Source of the DNA: Siniperca chuatsi | Lineage: Eukaryota > Chordata > Actinopteri > Centrarchiformes > Sinipercidae | Assembly (NCBI RefSeq): GCF_020085105.1 | Contig: NC_058042.1 | Location: 10,680,501-10,744,500 of the forward strand | Length of the DNA: 64,000 bases | Reading direction: 5' to 3' | In this document: piece by piece, positions 25,401 through 36,800 of the stretch | Layout: every line of letters begins with the position of its first letter | Position numbering within the stretch: position 1 is the first letter of the stretch | Position numbers and translations under genes: made by a program | Notes under the pieces: model-generated | What the model was told of the DNA's origin: nothing | The model's input: the letters and a program-made list of their open reading frames with translations, nothing else | Database searches by the model: none

Positions 25401-28400
25401 ACCAACTGTTTGCTAACAAGTTTGCCATAACAACTTAAAAGATGATGTCACTGTTGTGCTCACAACTTGTTTCTGCTGCCCACAAGTGGCCAAAAGTTTT
25501 ATTGCAGATTTAAGAGCAGAGAACTCTTTTAAAATTGTTTGCCTTATAAATAATATTTCCTTGTTTGACAGGATGGACTACATTCATCTACACACTATCA
25601 GGATCCATTCATGTTGGTGAGTTGTGTCTAGTTAATGTTCTACTAAAAGAAAGACACACTGTCCACCCGTGTTATTTGAACTTTGCAGTAAGAGATTGTT
25701 TCCCTTATGAATAGTCTACATACAGTACTTTACCTGTTTCATATTGTCCAGATCTTTAGATTCATATTAGAAGAAAAAGAAATCACTAATACCCATGATA
25801 CTCTAGTTGGATATGTGCCCTCTTTTCGGTGTTTTAAATCACTCCCTCACTTCCCTCCATGCTCTTCCTGCTGCCATATCTACGTAACAAATATGTGTGT
25901 GATCTCAGTCCAATCGCAACTTTCCTTCTACATTCAGCCAAAAGGCCCATGTGTTCCACTTTAAAGCCTGATGGATTCATACTGTCACTAAACTATGATC
26001 CCTCCAGACTTTAGACCACTCCAGTTCAATCTGAAATTTAACCAACATCGCTGGAAAAATTAGTGTGCTACTGTATATAAAATATGACCATCTCAGAGTT
26101 TCATCTCTGTCACCTTACCCACATGTTCTAACTACGCCCTATTGTATCAGTGTTGCTGTTTGGCATTATATTGTGAAATACTGAATTTCCTGCTTATTGG
26201 ATGACATTGTGTGATCAGGGAATCCCCTTGCATGAGAACAAACCCTTTCAGACAGTGGACTCATTTTCAGAGGCTTTCTTGTTTTGTTGAAACCTGTTGT
26301 TTTCAGTCAGAATTCCCCTTTCATTATTCTTTCATAAAATTTCATTATGATTTGATAACTCTCTATCCTTACACTGCAGGATTTCTCAGACTGGTTGTAA
26401 TTGCTGGCAGATGTTTTGATAAAAAGAAAGGATGAAAATGGCTGCTGAGATTAAAGAACTTATTTGAATCTTAAGTCTCCAACTCTACATGTAGTCTGGC
26501 CAAATCAGGACCAGCTGGCTTTGATGACTGCATCGACCACAAGTGGAAGTGTATGGCTTTCTCAGCATTTAGTGTCAGTACTGTTAGTGTTGCGATGTGC
26601 ACACAATGTGCTAAACCAGGTCAAAATGTCTGAAACATGCAGGTGTCTATATTTCTATTAAACTCACAGTGGTTTTGTTATGGTATCCTGCAATGATTTG
26701 TGAAACAAATATTATTATTAATGATGCACATGTCAGTTCGTAAGCAGCAAGTAAGCTAGTTTTGTGTGAAAAGTTAGATAGAAATGCCAATGTCTGAACA
26801 GGTTTCATCTCATTTTCCTCCTTATTGCTCTAATTGACCATCAAGACCGATGGCTTTTTTTACTGTTACTCCCAATGAGAAGCTCCTACTCCCAGAAGTC
26901 ATAGATTCCCATTTGTTTTCAGAAATACATCAAAAAGAGCTCAAAAAGCACAAACCAATGTCACAATGAAGAAAAAATAAAAAGACATCAGTGTATCATT
27001 AAAAAATCATGGGGTTGTCATATTGAATGGTATTGCAGTCCTGTCAAAATGTGTGTGGTACAGAAATGTGAATATTAGGTTGAGTCAGGCTCAAGTCATT
27101 TGAAAACATGGTCCAGATTTCAACTGAAACTGAAAAATGCTGTAGCCGACCCACTCACAGACAAAAAGAGTTTTTAAAATCGACAAAACTGTGAACTTTT
27201 TTTGTTTTCAAGGCCCAGATGAGGAGCAGCAGAAGGTAGAGCCCCATCACACTGTGGTGTTTGGAGATGGAGACTGTGTCAAAGTTGAAAACAAGGTGAG
27301 AGACTTAAGTTCTCTGTATCGAGACCGGTGGTTCCCAAACCTTTTTCCATAGTGCCCCCCTTTGGAAGCAGAACATATTTAACGCTGTTAGTCATATTTA
27401 GGATTTCACTGATGTGTTTGTTTGATAACTAAATTACTTACTTACTTAATCCTCTTCGTCCCCCGTGGGACACAAGGCCACAATGAGCTTCCTCCATCGT
27501 TTCCTATTCTTGGCAACATGTTGAGCTTCCCCACGCTTCACACTTAAGCGCCACGTTATTTTTGGTCTACACGTTTTTCTTTTGCCTGGAGGAGTCCAGC
27601 CTTTAGTATGCAATTCATTGCCTCCATTGGAAGCACATGGCCCATCTAAGTCTCCTCTACCTTATTTCAGTGATGATGTCTTTGTTTTTTCTGTTTCAAG
27701 GTTTTAATGTTGTTAGATCAGAAGATGTCACAAAACCTTCTCAGGTATCCGTTGTGGAATCCCTCAATCCATATCATATCAGCTTTGGGTTCCTGCCACC
27801 ATCCAGAATTCAGCTACATTAGGATTAACATGATGTTACTCTTATATAGAGGGATCCTTGTTTTTAGGTTTGGACTTCCAGATGTCGCAGAGTGGGGAAA
27901 CACACCCTGGGCTTTCCCCAATTTAGTTTGATGAGCATTACCTGTTATTCTTTTCTTCCATGTCAAGTCTGTCCATCTTGTACTTCACATTTAGTTTTAC
28001 TGTCTGATTAAATATTGCTAAGCTAAATCTTAGCAGTCTGGCTTGCATCAAAGCACTCTGGTTCGTTTATTGTTCCCAAATTAATCGATTAATTCAACTT
28101 TTATTCAGCTCAACTTTTTTGCCCTGGTTTTGATCTGCCTTTGATTTAGACCACTGGTTCCCGACCTCTTTGGCTTGTGAGCCCTTAAAATGGAGGAACT
28201 CTATTCACCGTCACAGCTTATTGTCTTGTTGTGAGGAGTTCAATCAAAAAGTGTTATTTTTCCTCCTCAGATTGTTTAATATGAAGTTTTTAAGAGGCCC
28301 CATAAATGTGAAAATATCCAATATTTCAAAAGAAAAAATGTAAGCTTAGACCAAAAAATAAAAACAATTTTGTGTAACAGAAATATGTGATTTTCTTCCT

Positions 28401-28831
28401 TTAATGATCTTGTGACACCACAGATTTATCTTGGGACCTATTGTGGGGTCAGTCCACTTCCCACACAGACACAGATGATAGCACTGCCTCTTATTTCCTC
28501 CTCAGGACTCTGAAGTTTCCCATTTTGTGCTGATCGCTGGAGAGCCAATCAAAGAGCCTGTGGTACAACACGGTACGTCATTTGTGCTAATCCCTCCATG
28601 TTAGCAACAAGTCACTGCACAAAAGAAATGCTTGATGTGTTTCAGAAGTCACAAACAGAACTTAATCAATACCTGTAATGTAATACTTTCCTATGTTGCA
28701 TCTGCTCTTCAGGTCCATTTGTAATGACCACAGAGGAAGAGATCAGACAGGCTGTCAGGGACTACCAGACTGGCAGAAATGGCTTTGAAAGGGCAGTAAA
28801 CTGGAGGTCCAAGATCAGAGACCCTGTCTGA
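14121..28831 (+). CDS. pir: Pirin, iron-binding nuclear cupin
   Basis: Nine coding exons: 14147-14239 (the exon itself starts at 14121), 14345-14437, 18441-18521, 21784-21990, 23675-23759, 25572-25616, 27213-27295, 28506-28572, 28713-28831. They give 290 residues, the same length as human PIR by memory. The product opens [20 protein letters not shown] and ends SKIRDPV. The N-terminal cupin metal ligands are present: [11 protein letters not shown] gives His55 and His57, and VVHAEMP gives His99 and Glu101. Known mammalian pirin binds iron in the nucleus, modulates NF-kB/BCL3-dependent transcription and has quercetinase activity; its C-terminal cupin lacks metal. The ATG at 14147 is the first in its exon, which is preceded by a TAG acceptor, so a 5' UTR exon lies upstream. 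All introns are GT..AG; the exon 4 donor (GTACTG) is weak and the exon with SGEALGAK uses a donor inside a TG repeat. The gene is about 15 kb because of intronic repeats. Confidence 0.96.
14885..15330. repeat. pir: Interspersed repeats in pirin intron 2
   Basis: Contains TTTTTGGACTGTTGGTTGGA and GACAAGACAAGCCATTTTAT, the core of the family at 5780, preceded by a TTAGTCGACTAATTAAG palindromic segment. At 15000-15100 there is a second repeat phrase (CCGAATCGAGGGTCTAA, TGTGATATTGGGCTATCTGA) like that near 10190. Together these look like two nested old insertions. Confidence 0.55.
15340..16250. other. pir: Intronic DNA without recognised features
   Basis: AT-rich part of pirin intron 2. No exon, RNA gene or clear repeat seen. 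Confidence 0.4.
16255..16660. repeat. pir: Interspersed repeat, 'TTTGGACTGTTGGT' family
   Basis: Phrases AAGTAATCAGTTATTTAATT, TTGGGTTTTTGGGCTGTTTG and a CATTTTTCAGACTCATTCG tail match the other members loosely. Strongly diverged. Confidence 0.45.
16688..17107. mobile_element. Non-autonomous DNA transposon with ~32-bp terminal inverted repeats, copy 1
   Basis: Left end CCAACGCATTCTCATTCTCA (16688) and right end CTGGGAATGAGAACAGGCTGG (to 17107) are inverted repeats; over 32 bp I count about 5 mismatches. Inner sequences (ACACAAGGTACCCTTTGGCG and GGGCACCTTGTGCGTG) extend the inverted similarity. No transposase. A second, interrupted copy in the opposite order lies at 20605-21368. Confidence 0.75.
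17195..17580. repeat. Interspersed repeat, 'TAGCTGGTGAACATAGTGGA' family, copy 1
   Basis: Shares TAGCTGGTGAACATAGTGGA, GCATTTAGCAGCTAA, CCACTCTACACTAC and CAGACAAAGTTAGCAACT with the block at 25147-25510. An inverted end fragment lies at 49826-49935. No coding capacity; probably a MITE. Confidence 0.65.
17585..18440. other. pir: Intronic DNA upstream of pirin exon 3
   Basis: No recognised repeat or exon apart from the pyrimidine-rich acceptor region ending TCAAACAG at 18440. Confidence 0.4.
18563..19174. repeat. Fold-back element, near-complete copy
   Basis: About 610 bp whose two halves are inverted copies. The start AAGGAATAGTTTGATATTTT mirrors the end AATGTCAAACTATTTCTTT. TAGTTTAGCTTAGCACAAA mirrors TTGTGCTAAGCTAAGCTAAC. 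AAGGTAACAACATCTGCCTA mirrors TAGGTGGATTTTGTTACC. It begins only ~40 bp past the donor of the pirin exon at 18441-18521. No transposase. Confidence 0.8.
19180..20595. other. pir: Intronic DNA without recognised features
   Basis: AT-rich pirin intron sequence. No exon or RNA gene recognised, and no repeat family that recurs elsewhere in the window. Confidence 0.4.
20605..21368. mobile_element. Non-autonomous DNA transposon, copy 2, left-truncated and split by a LINE tail
   Basis: Opposite orientation to copy 1: internal phrases such as GGCTTTCTGGCGGCCCTG appear as their complements, and the right end AATGAGAACGCGTTGG (21353-21368) closes the element. The ~50 bp left terminus is missing. The middle is interrupted at about 20935-21254 by a LINE 3' end. 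Confidence 0.7.
20935..21254 (+). mobile_element. LINE 3'-end fragment nested in the DNA transposon
   Basis: Ends with GGGGATCAATAAAGTATTTC followed by TGATTCTGATT, the polyadenylation-like motif and short tandem tail typical of fish L2/CR1/Rex-type LINEs. Sequence on either side belongs to copy 2 of the transposon, so it inserted later. Too short to hold reverse transcriptase. Confidence 0.65.
21405..21620. repeat. GCTAAC-rich repeat family, right-end fragment
   Basis: Contains GGGGATCACCAAAGTTA, ACAAAATTTCATCACAAAAA, GTTGTTGAGTTATTTCTG and GGACCAAAGTGGTGGACCAG. The same order of phrases is found at 62330-62740 and in part at 32540-33065. Confidence 0.65.
21987..22036. repeat. pir: (TG)n microsatellite at the pirin 5' splice site
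   Basis: The donor of the pirin exon ending at 21990 (GGAGCAAAG|GTGTGTGTG) is the first repeat unit. The run is followed directly by the end of an hAT fragment. Confidence 0.9.
22037..22437 (-). mobile_element. hAT transposon fragment with BED zinc-finger start of transposase
   Basis: The left terminus reads TAGGGGTGGGCGATATGGCC, an hAT-like end. On the minus strand a frame beginning near 22380 encodes [29 protein letters not shown] and [16 protein letters not shown], i.e. the C-x2-C...H-x4-H BED finger found at the N-terminus of ZBED-type hAT transposases. The catalytic core and the other terminus are gone. It is flanked on both sides by TG repeats and lies antisense in a pirin intron. Confidence 0.8.
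22438..22472. repeat. (TG)n microsatellite
   Basis: GT run immediately right of the hAT fragment; probably the other half of the tract at 21987 split by the insertion. A third short GT tract lies at 22571-22604. Confidence 0.9.
22605..23584. other. pir: Intronic DNA without recognised features
   Basis: Pirin intron sequence between microsatellites. No exon or RNA gene recognised. Confidence 0.4.
23585..23619. repeat. (TG)n microsatellite
   Basis: Interrupted GT run about 55 bp before the acceptor of the pirin exon at 23675. Confidence 0.9.
24304..24840. repeat. MITE, 'GGTGCCCTGTGGAGTTT' family, copy 2
   Basis: Starts AAAGGTGCGCTGTGGAGTTT. Shares ACCAAAATGCATTGTATGTA, CATGTTGAA-like and ACAATAAAACATTTGCAAAG phrases with copies 1 and 3. 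The right terminus is not clear. Contains a short GAGCGAGCGAGAGCGAGCGA tract near 24658. Confidence 0.6.
24968..25145. repeat. Fold-back element, left-arm fragment
   Basis: GGAACAGTTTGACATTTTGG, TTCATGTCTGTACGGTAAAT and AGTTAGCTTAGCTTAGCACA match the left arm of the full copy at 18563; the right arm is absent. Confidence 0.7.
25147..25510. repeat. Interspersed repeat, 'TAGCTGGTGAACATAGTGGA' family, copy 2
   Basis: Directly abuts the fold-back fragment. Longer and better preserved than the copy at 17195 (CCACTGTACACTACCTGCTC, GACTAGCTGGTGAACATAGT, TGCCCACAAGTGGCCAAAAG). Confidence 0.65.
25620..27210. other. pir: Pirin intron 6, no recognised features
   Basis: No recurring repeat, exon or RNA gene seen. 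Confidence 0.4.
27322..27372. repeat. Short MITE-like fragment (GGTTCCCAAACCTTTTT)
   Basis: GGTGGTTCCCAAACCTTTTT resembles a common fish terminal repeat. A related fragment, ACTGGTTCCCGACCTCTTTG, occurs at 28153 in the same intron, and TTGTGAGCCCTTAAAATGG follows it. Confidence 0.4.
27445..27665 (-). mobile_element. RTE-like non-LTR retrotransposon, C-terminal fragment of pol
   Basis: The minus strand encodes [20 protein letters not shown] and then [20 protein letters not shown] followed by PTGDEED and a stop. 'PGKRK.GRPK.TWRR' and 'W..L..ALC.TGDEED' form the typical extreme C-terminus of one group of LINE polymerases. A frameshift separates it from [10 protein letters not shown] upstream. 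Sequence to about 27910 may belong to the same insertion. Inactive. Confidence 0.65.
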
Positions 28832-28834
28832 ACA

Positions 28835-29800
28835 CTGCGTGTTGCACTCTTGTCCCTGGTGAATATATTTGCCTTACTTGTTTGCTGCTATAGAAGCATA
28901 TTTATAGAGATATTTGTTTTATGATAGTTATGCAAAAATGGCAAAAGTTTGATGTTTGAAAACATGTTTTTTATTTTTCAGGATATGTTCTGTATGTGTT
29001 TACAGGACATTTAGTACTTTCCATCATCTATTTTAACTTGTTACATGTCCAAGTGCTTCATGTGGGAGTGGATGACATGCCCCATTGTTAGCAATGTAGT
29101 AGTTTACCCCCTCTTCCTTGTAAAATATAGATTTTTAGAGAAAATGTGTTTCTAAGTGCTCTCCACTCCCCTTGTTAAATTTAAGCTTTATAACATTTTC
29201 CTTCTGGTTTTTGAAATAACACTCTAGCAGAGTTGTTTTGAAATTTTGAAACTTTGTTGCTTTCACATTGTTGTTATGAAGATAATTTAACATAATTCAA
29301 TTAAGTATAAGTATGAAGGTTTTACAAAAGTTTTGATGTTTTACCACAGAATTTGCTAAAGAAACATAAATCTAATTTATCGTTATGTTATGACCTCGAT
29401 AACCAAAAACCTTTACAGACCACATTAAAATATTGTAAAAAAACATGTTTTTGCATGCTTCATAATTACTATAAGCAAATAACAGAAAAGATGCCCAAGC
29501 TGCTGTTCCTCATTTGCATACAAATCATGAATATTGTTCTCATGTTTCCTCCATTATGTTCCTGGCAGATTATATCCTAAGTCAAATGAGCCTGGATGGG
29601 TGAGTGGGTGGGGTGTCGGTGGGACAGGGGTGGTGCCGCACCCACATTGCGGAGGTCTGGATCACATTTAAAACACATGTTACTGCTCTTTGGCTGTGTG
29701 CGGTTTGGCAACTCCGGAGGAAAAGACACTGATAGGCGATTTAACAAGCAGCGGACTTGATCACTTGACAGACAGACATTAAAAAAGGAAGACGGGAACA
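28835..29800. other. Spacer between pirin and vegfd
   Basis: Holds the pirin 3' UTR, with no clear AATAAA recognised, and AT-rich DNA. No repeat or exon identified. Confidence 0.4.
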
Positions 29801-30416
29801 CACAAGCAAATAAAAAGGCGCTCTTTGAGACAGCAGGACCAGCGGCAGTGGGAGAGACATAAGGGTAGACACCAAGACAGACAAACTAGCTTCTCAGAGC
29901 TTTTTCAGAATTAGCCCACATCTTAGAGGAAAGAACTGTGTGGCTATTCTTGCACCTCAGGGCCTTTTTGCACAGACTAACCACAGTAGAATCTGGAGAA
30001 CTGAAGACTGACTGAGGGGAAGTTTAACATACAGATATTGTAACCACTGAAATTAGCAGTTAAAGGGCAGCCAGAAGTCAGCAGCCTTTTCAGGAGGTGG
30101 GAATATAAAGAAGAAAAGAGTTTGAACACAGAGGAATTTGTTCAGATCATCTAGCTAGAGGCCCTGAAATTTCTCACAGGCATTCGATCCATTTGGACAA
30201 AAGAGAGTGTGCTGAAGTCTTCAAGGGCATCCTGACTTTTATTTTTTCTGAGATAATTTTCAGCTTCTAACTTCTAGTAGCCTCGCTATTTAACTGGACA
30301 CCTCAGGTTCTGCATCAAAGCCTCTGCAGTAAGAGGTGCATATTTTAGAGCCTCTTTAGCCTCCTCCATTTGGCTCGTGGGTGTCTGGGCTGCTGTGACA
30401 GGTTACGTCTGGCTTG

Positions 30417-30447
<31 letters not shown>

Positions 30448-30641
30448 ACTGTGCAGCCGGAAGATCAAGAGTTTCTGTTGCACATACCTGCACTGAGAGG
30501 ACAGAGTGTGTGTGGTCTGAGGGACTCAGCTGGTCTGGGAAACTGAGTCAGAGAGGCAGCCAGCTCGAAGTGCTTTCTGCCAGCAGTAAAAGGAGACGTA
30601 ACTGCTGAGTGCTTCTCAGAGAAAGCAAGCGGAGTCAAGGG
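29801..30641 (+). promoter_or_regulatory. vegfd: Candidate vegfd promoter and long 5' UTR
   Basis: A TATA-like AAATAAAAAGG at about 29808 is followed by a purine-rich stretch and a (CA)n tract at 30419-30448. No acceptor is needed before the start codon, so a long 5' leader is possible. The TSS is not determined. Confidence 0.3.
30419..30448. repeat. vegfd: (CA)n microsatellite upstream of vegfd
   Basis: CA run ~200 bp before the vegfd start codon. Confidence 0.9.
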
Positions 30642-33600
30642 ATGATGATGAAACGGACTCTGTGCAGAATCTCCTGCTTGGTGACTCTGGTGGTGGAGCT
30701 GAGCTGGATAAACTTGGGCCACAGCATGCACAGAGAGGGAGGAAGTCGGGTAAGTGTGGCGTGAAGCATTAAGTGTATGTGATATGTATCAAAGCAGCAA
30801 CGTAAGAAGCCTTTTGTAATTCACTGCTTTTTGTAACTGATTTATAATGACAGATTTTGTTCCCCTTGGTACTAAAAATAATTTTAATTTATTATCTAAC
30901 ATTGTCCAGAGAGCACAAATTAAAACACTGCATTGTGCTTATATAATCTGGATGCATTCAGGGCTTGATTTCACTCGTTTTTGCACTGTTATGTGGCCTC
31001 TTTCCTCCTTTCACTCATTATCTCATAACCTCACTCTCAACCTGTTGCTGCCAGTGCAGTACACTCACATGTGCTCACTGTGTTCTGTCCACTGAAACCA
31101 AAATTGACAGTAATTATGTGTGCACTTGCATGTGGCTAAAAGAAGAAATGCATGTCATCATCGCATCTGCGTCAGAGGGATTATTGAACCACTTCACTCC
31201 TATTCTTCACTCTTACACTCTTACACTAAATCTTCTTTATCTAGCTGTCATTCATTTCCATCATTTTTGTCTATCACCACTCACTCTCTATTTAAACTCC
31301 TCCCATCTTTACCTCCATTTAAATTCCTTTCATCCCTCTCTCAGGCGCTCTCCCTTTTCTGTTTCTCATTAGTGGGTCTATCCCCTGTAGAAATTTCAGA
31401 GGGGAAAACTCCCTATTTTCTCTTGTTGATTCTCTGATTTAAGTGGAAGAAGTCAGCCAGCCAACCTGCCCCACCCTCCATTCTGTAACACACTGAACAC
31501 ATCAGAGGGCTCAGATCGTTACGGTTGTCCAGAGGAAATAAAGCACATATTATGCAGACAAGTGCAATATTCCATGACTGTCTTCTCTGACGTGCCCCTG
31601 CCCCGGTTGTAGACCTACCATCTGGTATCAGGCTTTGGCTTTCCCGCCTCAAAAACACCTGGGAAATCCTAAATTTTAACTCCTCTCCTCTCCCCTCTCC
31701 TGCTCAGATAGATCACACCCTTGGCTCTTAGAAGTCTATTAAAATTTCAACAAGTTAAAACAAAAACAAAACAGTAAAAATATTTCACACAGGACATCAT
31801 TTTGGATTTAGTGCAAGAGATTATATTTTATGTTAGAAAATGATAATAAAGTATTTGACTCTCCATTTCATAACATCTCTTATCCAAACCATACAGATCT
31901 TAACTGTTTCATGTCATCATGGGAACTTTGCCCTTCTGTGGTAACATGACAGGAGGTTTTATGGTTTTCTCCCATCCCTGAATCACAGCTCTTCTCCTCT
32001 CTATGGAGAGGAGAAGGTGCCAAGAATAATCTGATACGTTAAACTGTGTGTCAGTATGTATGTGTATGTCTACATGTATGATACATGTGCTTTTAAGTGG
32101 ATGGTACTGCTGCCTTTTCTCAAAGTGCATGCTGGTGTAAAAGTGCTATTTTTATGTTTATGGTTTAAATTATTCTAATGTATATAAATGCATACTTCTT
32201 GGAGCAGGGTCATGACAGACTTCAGAATGAGCAATGTTCAGAGGCAGAGAGGTATAAACACAGACTGGAGTAGACACGCAAATCTGCTGCTGCAGCTGTT
32301 GATAATCACACTCTGACTATTGGGTGCGACATCAGGCCAAGTGCTCTAAGTCACTCCAAACTACAGCAAACGTCCTATCAACTCAGCCACAGTGTAAGGC
32401 ATGTTAGCAGAAAATGATGCACATAATGTAGCTATAAATGCATTTAAGGTTACCCATTTCAGTTTTTTAAATTATATTTTACTGGCTTGTTTTTGCTTGA
32501 ATATTCAACAAGACTAAGAATCTACAGCCACTTGAGCGGCTCTGTTAGGCTGTAGCTACTTAGGCACAGCAGAGTTTTGAGCTAAATACAAATCAGAAAG
32601 CTAATGCGTTCACAATGACAATGCTAACATGCCATTTAGCAAATTGTAGTGTATGAATTCCGAGTATGAAATTTATCCATGATAAAGTGCCTTTAGTCCA
32701 CATTACGAAATATTACTGTTGTGCAATACTACAGCTATCAGTGATGACACAAAATGATGACTGATAAACGTCCAAAATTCTCTTTTACTGCTCACTACAA
32801 ACTATTTAGTGTCTATTATATAGGGAGTAGTAAATGAGTGAACGAGTGATTTCAGACACAGCCCAGGTTCACCATCGTAGTTTAGCATGTCAGCATGCTA
32901 ACATTTGCTAATTAGCCCTACACACAAAGTACAGCTAAGACTGATGGGAATGTCATTAGTTTTGCAGGTATTTGCCATAAACCAAATTATTGGGCAAATT
33001 GAAATTTTGACCTGATAGTGGTGCTAGAAGAAAACTAAAGGGATCACCAAAGTCATTAGAATTTATCTTTAAAGGTCCAGTGTGTAGGATTTAGTGGCAT
33101 TTAGCGGTGAAATTGCAGTTAACCATTTGAATCCCACTCGCATCACCCTCCCTTTCCAAGCGTGTAGAAGAAACTACGGTGGCTGCAAAACTCGCGAAAA
33201 ACGCGAACGGCCCTATCTAGAGCCAGTGTTTGGTTTGTCCATACTGGGCTACTGTAAAAACATGGCGACCCCCGTGGAACGGGACCCACTCCCTATGTAG
33301 ATAAAAACGATGCATTCTTAAGGTAATGAAAACACAACTATTCATATTTTCAGGTTATTATTGTACACTAATGAAAACATACTTATAAATATTATATTCC
33401 TTTTCTGCCAGTAGCTTCTCCTGTTACACACTGGACCTTTTAAATAAATGTGTAATTTTTGAGGGAAACAGAATTTCCATCCCAAAATGACATGACATGA
33501 TACAAGTGAAATTGAGACCAACAATGAAGACTTTTTTCGTTTTTATGTTAATGTGAAACATTAAATGATGATTGACTGTGATCCCTGCAGGTAATGAAGC

Positions 33601-33840
33601 AGTGGGAAAGGAAGGTGCGGTCAGCCTCCAGCCTGGATGAGCTGCTTAAGCTCGCAGACTTTCCTGACTGGAAGTTGTGGAAGTGTCGTCTGAGACTGCA
33701 GCAGCCAGAGACCCTCTCTTCTCCACCTTCAGTAGGCTCACACCGCTCTACACGCTACGCTGCCGAATCTTACAGCCTGGAGATACTTAAAGGTTGGATA
33801 AAACATGCAGTATATGCTACATGTGTGTCTGTGTGTGTAT

Positions 33841-33874
<34 letters not shown>

Positions 33875-36800
33875 CTGTATTGATGTGGTTATGAACATTG
33901 TGTGTCACTCATTTAGCCATAGATGAAGAGTGGCAGCGGACTCAGTGCATGCCAAGGGAAACGTGTGTCGACGTGGCCAAGGAGCTCGGCACCGACCCCT
34001 CAATGTTCTTCAAGCCACCTTGTGTGTCCGTCCACAGGTTCGTTTAACATGAAACCAGATCCAGAACTTTAACATTGATCACCAAGCTCAGTGCTGTGGC
34101 ACCATACCTGCATCATACCTAACACTCAAGCTGACAAAACACTGGAAAAAGGGGGAAACAGCTAGCCTTGTTCTGTCCAAAGGTAACAAATCTACCTATT
34201 AGCGTCTCTAAAGCTCACTAATTAACATGTTATATCTTGTTTGTTTAATCCATACAAAACCGAATTGCAAAAACGTCACGTTGTGGTTTTATGGGGGGTT
34301 TTGTGCTGGACTATTTCTTGGCTGTGAGCAGCAACGTCCTGGAGTCTTGTTGTCACTGTGAGGTTGAGGTGACAACAAGATAGGCTTTTGTACGGATTAA
34401 ACAAACAAGACATAGCGTGTTAATTAGTGAGCTTTAGAGGTGCTGGTAGGATGATTTTGTTACTTTTGTACAGAGCCACTCTAGCTGTTTCCCCCTGTTT
34501 ACAGTATTTGTACTAATCTAAGCTATCCAGCTGTGGCTATAGCTACATACTTGTCCTACAGACATGAGAGTGATGAGCTCAGAAAATGAATAAGCTTATT
34601 TTCCAAAATAGCAAACTATTCTTTTAACACTCCTATCATTTACAACAACTTACTGTATGTGCCTTTCAGTGGAATGGTTTTTCGCTATGCAAATCACTTT
34701 ACCCAGATATGAATTTGTTTTCCTACTGACAGGTGCAGTGGCTGCTGCAATCAAGAGGGCATCACCTGCAGAAACACAACTACTGTATATGTGAATAAAA
34801 CTGTGAGTGACCAAAATCTAAGATGATAAGTGGATATTTTGCCATTTTTATTTAACCTTTTTCTGAGGGTTTGAGTATTGCAAAAGCAGCACTAGTTTTC
34901 AGAGGTCTCTAACCCTAATGTCTTTGTTTGTGTGCGTGTGTGTATGATTCTGTGCATTTCAGGTCCTTAGTGTCATTCCATTCAAGTTTGTACCAGAACC
35001 TGTGCTAATAAAAGTAGCTAATCATACAGAGTGCAGGTGCATGGAGCCCGCCATAATACGACGTAATGCTCAACCTCACAGGAGCAGTGGGTGAGTCCAA
35101 AACCTCAGGCAATCTTATTTCTCAGTTGAATTTGGTATGATGTTTTTTTTTCTTTTTCTAATCTATCTGGTTCATTGGCAGCTGCTCTCCGATGGGCCAG
35201 CTGTCAGAGGCAGAAGACTCCAGGAGACTTTGTGCCAGTGGGTTGATTTGGGATTGTTCAACTGACAGATGCATACCTTACCCTTCCAGTACACCAGGTG
35301 TGTGCGTGTGTGTGTGCACATAGAGTATATAGAAAGGCCTTTTAGATATGTGAACCACCTTTAAAAAAAAAAAAGTGCACAAAATATCAATGTGTCAGTT
35401 TTTATGTACACCAGCTGTACTTAAAACATGTGCCCCAGGAAGTCAAAATAGTGACGCTGGTAATGGTGGAATGTAACTACATGTAAGTGCAGTGTAAGTA
35501 CATTTACCCAAGTACTATACTTGAGTACAAATTTGAGGTCTCTGTACTTTACTTGAGTAGTTCAATTTTATGACACTTTATACTTCTACTCCACTACATT
35601 TCAGAGAGAAATACTATACTCTTTACTCCACTATCGTAAAACTTCAATTATAAACCGAGCTCCTTTTACTTACCGTTATGATAAATAAATGCAGGTCTCA
35701 ATTAGACACCGGGTCCGGGGTCTCATTTATAACCATTGCGTGCACACAAGACGGGTCCTGAAAGATGCTTACGCCACTTCCCACGCAAAAGTTGTGATCT
35801 ATAAAAACTTAATGGGAAAATGTGTGCACCTGTACATAAACTCTGACCAATGCGTATGCAGATGGTGAGGTGGTGAATTGAAGTCAGATTGTAAGTTGAT
35901 GCCTCACACATTGCAAAAAAGGCCCAGTAATAAAAAGCAGCAGCCCTATGATATTACTATAGTGACGCCATAGCTGCAGAGCACGGCGGGAACTTCTAAT
36001 GGGAAGTTGTACTAGTCTCCCGGATCTCGATGAATGCACACGCCTTGCGAACCTGACGTGCACACTCCTAACGGTGCTGCCGTTAGTCCTGTATTGACTT
36101 TATTTGTGTTCATGTGCATCCATGTTCAAGTAAGCGCTGAATAATTATCACCCTTTCATAGATCTGTGGTAAAAGTGTATGTATTGTGTAAATTAGCAAA
36201 GTCTGGAAATAAAGCCAATTACAGCTCTCGCACAATCGCTACACTCCATATCCTCATTATCAGTCCTAATCATAATGCATAAAACCAACATAAAAAAATG
36301 TGCTCACCTTCCTGTGTGTGTTCCTTTTGTTTGTGACCGTGCTACTGTGGCTATCAAACAATATGTGCTTTCTAACCTCCACCTCGTAAGCACCTCGATT
36401 TCTGTGTCAGAAAATTTTATTTTTTTCGTCTTCCTCTTGGTTGTTGTTGCCATGATTCACCATAAGCAGGCTCATTTATATGCATCAATATTCACGTGGT
36501 GCTTTGCATTGACCATTTATGGTTGAATGTGGACATGTAGAGGGTGGGATATGAGGCTGATCCACGTGCGCACATTTCCAGGTGGACTGTGATTTACCTA
36601 TTTCCCATCTTTGCTGACCAAGAGTTTTATGTGAAAGGAATTAAAGGCCTGTCCCATATAGATGCCTATCCCAAATATAGACAGGTTGAGTTCATTGATT
36701 GAAGCAAATAAAAGCCCAGGCTATTAATTGAAGTTTCACAGTACATATTCCTGACAGCTCTATTTACTAGTATTTTACAAATTAAGATTTTACATTAATA

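Noticed and set aside
33094-33300. 68-codon open frame
   Set aside because: Lies wholly inside a non-coding MITE.
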